DNA of 64,000 nt, taken from assembly GCF_003385495.1 (NCBI RefSeq), contig NZ_QNUH01000008.1, positions 62,001 through 126,000 on the forward strand. Direction: 5' to 3'. Positions 59,942-64,000 of the stretch are shown here, piece by piece. This DNA comes from Chryseobacterium elymi. GTDB lineage: Bacteria > Bacteroidota > Bacteroidia > Flavobacteriales > Weeksellaceae. Each line of letters opens with the position of its first letter. Positions within the stretch are counted from its first letter, which is position 1. Under the pieces are notes generated by a model. That model saw only the letters and a program-made list of their open reading frames with translations. It ran no database searches and was not told the origin of the DNA. The translations under genes were made by a program, and so were the position numbers.

Positions 59942-61216
59942 ATGTACAATTATATTAGTGCAGAAGAAGCTATATATACTGTAAAAAGCGGAAACCGCGT
60001 ATTTTTCCACGGAAGTGCATGTACTCCTAATCATCTTATTGACGAGCTGGCAAGACAATCTCACCGTCTGGAAAATGTAGAGATGGTTTCCATTACTCAA
60101 CAGGGAAATGTAGAAATTGCAAAACCCGAATACAAAAACAGCTTTTTTGTTAATTCATTATTCGTATCAACACCTGTACGGGATGCTGTTAATTCGGATC
60201 GGGGAGATTTTGTTCCCGTTTTCTTAAGCGAGATTCCTATTCTGTTCAGAAAAAATATTCTGCCGCTGGATGTTGCTCTGGTGACCGTTTCTCCACCGGA
60301 CAGACATGGTTTCTGTACTTTGGGAACCTCGGTAGATGTCGCAAGAGCAGCTGTTGATACTGCTAAGCTCATTGTTGCCGTAGTCAATCCTTTAATGCCA
60401 AGAACCCACGGAGACGGAATGATCCATATCAGCAGGATTCATAAGCTGGTATGGCATGAAGAAGAGCTCCCAACGGTAGATTACGGTTCAAAAGTAGGTC
60501 CGGAGGAAATGCTTGTAGGAAAAAATGTAGCAGAACTTATTGAAGATAGGTCAACATTGCAGATGGGTATTGGAACCATTCCTGATGCCGTACTAAAATG
60601 TTTAACCAATCACAAAGATCTGGGGGTTCATACGGAAATGCTGAGCGATGGGGTGATCGACCTGATCAAGAATGACGTGATCAATAACAAGTACAAAGGT
60701 TATAATGATAATAAAACCATCACAAGTTTCTGTTTCGGAACAAGAGAACTCTACGATTATGTGGATGACAATACCGTTTTCGCCTTCAAAGATGTAAGCG
60801 ATGTGAACTTTCCGATTAATATTATGAGGAACAAAAAAATGGTTGCCATCAATTCTGCCATTGAGATTGACCTTACCGGACAGGTATGCGCAGACTCCAT
60901 CGGAACATTGCAGTACAGTGGAATCGGAGGCCAGATGGACTTTATGAGAGGTGCAGCCTTGAGTGAAGACGGAAAACCGATTATTGCCATTACCTCAAGA
61001 ACCAAAAAAGGAGTTTCAAGGATCGTTCCTTTCCTTAAACAAGGGGCCGGCGTTGTGACAACAAGAGGACATATTCACTATGTAGTTACAGAATATGGCA
61101 CAGCTTATTTGTATGGTAAAAATCTCCGCCAGAGGGCTCAGGAGCTTATCAGTATCGCACACCCGGATGACAGGGAAATGCTGGAAAGAGCTGCCTATGA
61201 ACGATTTAAACAGTAA
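59942..61216 (+). CDS. Acetyl-CoA hydrolase/transferase family protein
   Basis: 424 residues of the 4-hydroxybutyrate/acetate CoA-transferase family. Text includes VFFHGSACTPNHLIDELARQ, a probable catalytic Glu in NSAIEIDLTGQVCADS, and GGQMDFMRGAALSEDGKPII. It moves CoA between acyl groups. Directly downstream of hmgA, it may activate acetoacetate released from tyrosine breakdown; the substrate is inferred. Confidence 0.88.
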   Translation: MYNYISAEEAIYTVKSGNRVFFHGSACTPNHLIDELARQSHRLENVEMVSITQQGNVEIAKPEYKNSFFVNSLFVSTPVRDAVNSDRGDFVPVFLSEIPILFRKNILPLDVALVTVSPPDRHGFCTLGTSVDVARAAVDTAKLIVAVVNPLMPRTHGDGMIHISRIHKLVWHEEELPTVDYGSKVGPEEMLVGKNVAELIEDRSTLQMGIGTIPDAVLKCLTNHKDLGVHTEMLSDGVIDLIKNDVINNKYKGYNDNKTITSFCFGTRELYDYVDDNTVFAFKDVSDVNFPINIMRNKKMVAINSAIEIDLTGQVCADSIGTLQYSGIGGQMDFMRGAALSEDGKPIIAITSRTKKGVSRIVPFLKQGAGVVTTRGHIHYVVTEYGTAYLYGKNLRQRAQELISIAHPDDREMLERAAYERFKQ

Positions 61217-61353
61217 GAAATATTTTATTCTGTTTTTCTTATGAATATTGTATAATAAGCAAGGCCAATATTTGCCAAACTCAAATAAAGCGGCTCATAA
61301 AAATTTTAACATTTGGCAGTGTTTTTGATAAACTCATTCAAAACCAAAGGAAA

Positions 61354-62148
61354 TTGAAAACTATATATAATTCGATTAGAGAAGAAGTTGAAAAGCATTC
61401 GAAAGTAAGAAATTCTGTTTTGGGGAATGTGAGTGAATGGAAAAGAAGCCATTATATTATTCTTTCTGAAATTATAAAAGATGAATTATCTGACGCAGAA
61501 GAACTGAAAGGAGGAAAAAAATTTGAAATAGGAAATACAATATCGCATGTTACTCTCCAACGCTTTTTTGAAAATGACTATCAGGACAAAACCCATAATG
61601 ACCTCAGGTTCCTTAAAACACTGGATAAAATATGCATCTTCCTCGGTTACAGAGATTTAAATAACTACATACAGTCATTAAAATTAAACAACCGGGAGAA
61701 AGAACCGACGGGCAGCCTGGAATTTCTTACAAAAATGGTATATGATTATTGTGCCACCACATTTGAATTTTATAAGAATTTTCCCAATCATCAACCCGAA
61801 ATTTTTAAGGAGCTGGTTTTTGATGGCTCACCATTTTTAGAAAGAACTTCACAGTTCAGCAGAGAATTATGTGAAAGGGATTTTCAGCTGGTAACCAAAA
61901 ACAACCGTTCAAACTATGAAGTTTTTGACATTCACCTTGTCACTGATGAACCTGACAAAAAAATACTGGAAACTCAGGAATTCTGGAATCTTTTGTTCAA
62001 AGTAGGCGAAACCGGTGAGGAACATTTCGTTAACCAGCTCAATACCCAGATCTATTTTATCCGAAAGATAGACAATGTCTGGAAGATCTGGGACAACTAT
62101 AATCCTGATGCAGGAAGACTCAACAGAAAAGTAGAAACAGATAAATGA
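61354..62148 (+). CDS. Unknown protein with N-terminal HTH-like helical domain
   Basis: 264 residues from a TTG start. The N-terminal third (about 45-110) has ISHVTLQRFFENDYQDKTHN and LDKICIFLGYRDLNNYIQSL, resembling the small helical HTH-like domain that opens many Bacteroidota proteins of unknown function. Residues about 120-255 may form an NTF2-like fold, with EEHFVNQLNTQIYFIRKIDN and VWKIWDNYN. Sits inside the tyrosine catabolism cluster but may be unrelated. A strong hairpin follows. Confidence 0.6.
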   Translation: MKTIYNSIREEVEKHSKVRNSVLGNVSEWKRSHYIILSEIIKDELSDAEELKGGKKFEIGNTISHVTLQRFFENDYQDKTHNDLRFLKTLDKICIFLGYRDLNNYIQSLKLNNREKEPTGSLEFLTKMVYDYCATTFEFYKNFPNHQPEIFKELVFDGSPFLERTSQFSRELCERDFQLVTKNNRSNYEVFDIHLVTDEPDKKILETQEFWNLLFKVGETGEEHFVNQLNTQIYFIRKIDNVWKIWDNYNPDAGRLNRKVETDK

Positions 62149-62150
62149 AG

Positions 62151-62176
62151 TAAGCCGTAGAAAATTCTACGGCTTA
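62151..62176 (+). terminator. Hairpin terminator after the unknown gene
   Basis: TAAGCCGTAG / CTACGGCTTA 10-bp perfect stem, loop AAAATT, 3 bp after the stop, with T-rich sequence further on. Confidence 0.8.
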
Positions 62177-62381
62177 CCTGTTTCGAAAATATTTTTTTTT
62201 CACTTGTTCTTTGTATCTCAAAGATAGAGATCAAGTTTCGTTATAAGAAAACTTAAATATACTTAAATGAACTCTTTTTTAACTTTATGTTAACTATATT
62301 CAAGGAATCCATTTCAATGCTTTCGCTATTTCTAAGATTTTTGTAATTTGCATACATAAAAATAAAAGTAAAAATAGAAAT

Positions 62382-63512
62382 ATGTCAACACTTACATTTG
62401 CCGAAAAAATTGCTCAAGCTGAGAATTTTTTACCGATCAACGGTACAGATTACATTGAGTTTTATGTAGGAAATGCTAAACAGGCTGCCCATTATTACAA
62501 AACCGCATTCGGTTTTCAGTCTGTAGCCTATGCAGGTCCTGAAACAGGAGTAAGAGATCGTGCTTCTTATGTTCTTCAACAAGGAAAAATAAGACTGGTA
62601 TTAACAACAGGGCTTAAATCCGAATCTCCTATCAGTGAACATGTAAAAAAGCATGGCGACGGAGTGAAAATTTTGGCACTTTGGGTAGATGACGCTTACC
62701 AGGCTTTCGAAGAAACGACCAAGAGAGGTGGGAAACCATATTTAGAGCCTGTAACTTTAACGGATGAGAACGGTGAGGTAAGAATGTCCGGAATTTATAC
62801 GTACGGAGAAACCATCCATATGTTTATCGAAAGAAAAAACTACAAAGGTGCTTTCATGCCCGGATACGAAAAGTGGGAAAGCAATTATAACCCTGAAGAA
62901 ACAGGTTTATTATACGTAGACCACTGTGTAGGAAATGTAGATTGGAACAGAATGATCCCTACTGTAGAATGGTACGAAAAAGTAATGGGCTTCGTAAACA
63001 TCCTATCTTTTGATGACAAGCAGATCAATACAGAATATTCTGCATTGATGTCTAAAGTAATGTCCAACGGAAACGGATTTGCGAAATTTCCGATCAATGA
63101 ACCTGCAGAAGGTAAAAAGAAATCTCAGGTAGAAGAATATCTTGATTTCTATGAAGGAGAAGGGGTACAGCATATCGCTGTGGCTACAAAAGATATCATT
63201 CATACTGTAACAGAATTAAAAAAACGGGGAGTAGAGTTTCTTTCAGCTCCACCAGAGGCTTACTATGATATGGTTCCTGAAAGAGTTGGCCATATTGATG
63301 AAGATCTTAAAAAATTACAGGACTTAGGCATCCTTATTGATCATGATGAAGAAGGATACTTGCTTCAGATCTTTACGAAGCCGGTAGAAGACCGTCCTAC
63401 TCTATTCTTCGAAATCATTGAAAGACACGGTGCACAGAGTTTTGGTGCCGGAAACTTCAAAGCATTGTTCGAAGCATTGGAAAGAGAGCAGGAAAGAAGA
63501 GGAAATCTTTAA
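62382..63512 (+). CDS. hpd: 4-hydroxyphenylpyruvate dioxygenase
   Basis: 376 residues, two vicinal-oxygen-chelate halves. Iron ligands are visible: His in LYVDHCVGNV, His in VQHIAVATKDI, Glu in LFFEIIERHG. The C-terminus GAQSFGAGNFKALFEALERE is family-typical. It converts 4-hydroxyphenylpyruvate to homogentisate, the substrate of the hmgA product. Own terminator at 63531. Confidence 0.97.
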   Translation: MSTLTFAEKIAQAENFLPINGTDYIEFYVGNAKQAAHYYKTAFGFQSVAYAGPETGVRDRASYVLQQGKIRLVLTTGLKSESPISEHVKKHGDGVKILALWVDDAYQAFEETTKRGGKPYLEPVTLTDENGEVRMSGIYTYGETIHMFIERKNYKGAFMPGYEKWESNYNPEETGLLYVDHCVGNVDWNRMIPTVEWYEKVMGFVNILSFDDKQINTEYSALMSKVMSNGNGFAKFPINEPAEGKKKSQVEEYLDFYEGEGVQHIAVATKDIIHTVTELKKRGVEFLSAPPEAYYDMVPERVGHIDEDLKKLQDLGILIDHDEEGYLLQIFTKPVEDRPTLFFEIIERHGAQSFGAGNFKALFEALEREQERRGNL

Positions 63513-63530
63513 TTTAAATATAGAATACTA

Positions 63531-63570
63531 AGTTTTGTCAGGATAAAGAGTCTTGGCAAAACTTTTTTTT
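63531..63570 (+). terminator. Terminator of hpd
   Basis: AGTTTTGTC / GGCAAAACT-type stem with an AT/G-rich loop followed by TTTTTTTT. Confidence 0.8.
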
Positions 63571-63582
63571 AAAACACACATT

Positions 63583-64000
63583 ATGAGAAAATTTTTTATC
63601 GGGATTTTATTTTTTGGAACATTAGGGCTTAATGCTCAGTATGGCACCCTTAATGAAATTCTCAACCGGCTGGAAGAAAGAAAAGGTATCAATCAGCATC
63701 TTGAAAATGTAAATATTGACAATAAGAAATTCGTCTTCATTAAAGATGCAGAGGATCACACGGAAAGAGACTTTATTGTTATCAAAGGAAAAGAAGCTAC
63801 CTACGTAGAAGTTTTTGATGACAAAGCAACCGGAGAAAGCAGTTCAAACGTTTTTACAGGAGATATCATCAGGAAAAAAAATATTCTTTCTCTGAGAGCG
63901 GATAAACTTGAAAACAAGAAAGTTCCCATTCCTGTAACCAAAACTTTGTTGCTGACCAAGCAGGATAACATCCTCTATCTTATCGATGTGAATACCAAAG
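63583..64000 (+). CDS. Secreted protein of unknown function (3' end beyond window)
   Basis: 139 residues visible. Signal peptide MRKFFIGILFFGTLGLNAQ, then YGTLNEILNRLEERKGINQH and a beta-rich region DAEDHTERDFIVIKGKEATY. No family recognised. It starts 70 bp after the hpd stop, behind the terminator, so probably independent. Confidence 0.65.
   Translation, partial: MRKFFIGILFFGTLGLNAQYGTLNEILNRLEERKGINQHLENVNIDNKKFVFIKDAEDHTERDFIVIKGKEATYVEVFDDKATGESSSNVFTGDIIRKKNILSLRADKLENKKVPIPVTKTLLLTKQDNILYLIDVNTK

Overview
The window is a low-GC, tightly packed chromosome segment from a member of the Bacteroidota, most likely a Chryseobacterium-like flavobacterium. The evidence is the subtype-iii type VI secretion system (T6SS) typical of the phylum, a type IX secretion sorting domain, an S46 dipeptidyl-peptidase, promoter boxes of the Bacteroidota form TAnnTTTG, starts without Shine-Dalgarno sequences, and protein sequences of flavobacterial character. 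No species assignment is attempted. I saw no tRNA, rRNA, CRISPR array or complete insertion sequence.

Layout. 1-5.6 kb: a high-affinity K+ uptake operon on the minus strand (a 27-aa membrane ORF, kdpF, kdpA, and kdpB cut by the window edge), with a sigma-54 response regulator upstream. 5.7-19.6 kb: housekeeping and accessory genes, including a GNAT, an M16 peptidase, a deacetylase/GNAT pair, an S46 peptidase, an NlpE-like lipoprotein, MgtC, YdeI, a candidate Imm22 immunity protein and DNA polymerase I. 19.7-36.3 kb: a T6SS-iii locus on the minus strand. It holds two Hcp-like tube genes (tssD), an effector module (VgrG, an unknown protein, a PAAR-like lipase and an ankyrin lipoprotein), a lytic transglycosylase, the ClpV/TssH ATPase, and envelope components (TssR, a PKD protein and two TssO-like proteins). 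A divergent LuxR-type regulator sits at the far end. 36.4-45.5 kb: HU, a 29-residue basic protein, RNase G, a T9SS cargo protein, a PD40 protein, OsmC, Nudix, PlsC, a lipoprotein and Mpl. 45.5-58.6 kb: a degenerate lipocalin-like gene, small redox and detoxification operons with LysR and Crp regulators, and a TonB receptor/thioredoxin operon under a strong palindrome. 58.7-63.5 kb: aromatic amino-acid catabolism (homogentisate dioxygenase, a CoA-transferase, HPPD) with an unknown gene inside.

The most interesting signal is regulatory. All three tssD-type leaders (two intact genes and one decayed third copy) carry the 13-bp element GTAGTAATTCTAC exactly 50 bp from a TAnnTTTG box. The first copy has a second full element 21 bp further upstream. 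This element is absent from the other T6SS leaders I inspected, which suggests a dedicated activator for tube-protein expression. The LuxR-type regulator at the locus edge has Glu instead of Asp at its phosphorylation position and is one candidate. Sheath and baseplate genes (TssB/C/E/F/G/K) and TssN are not in the window and must lie elsewhere.
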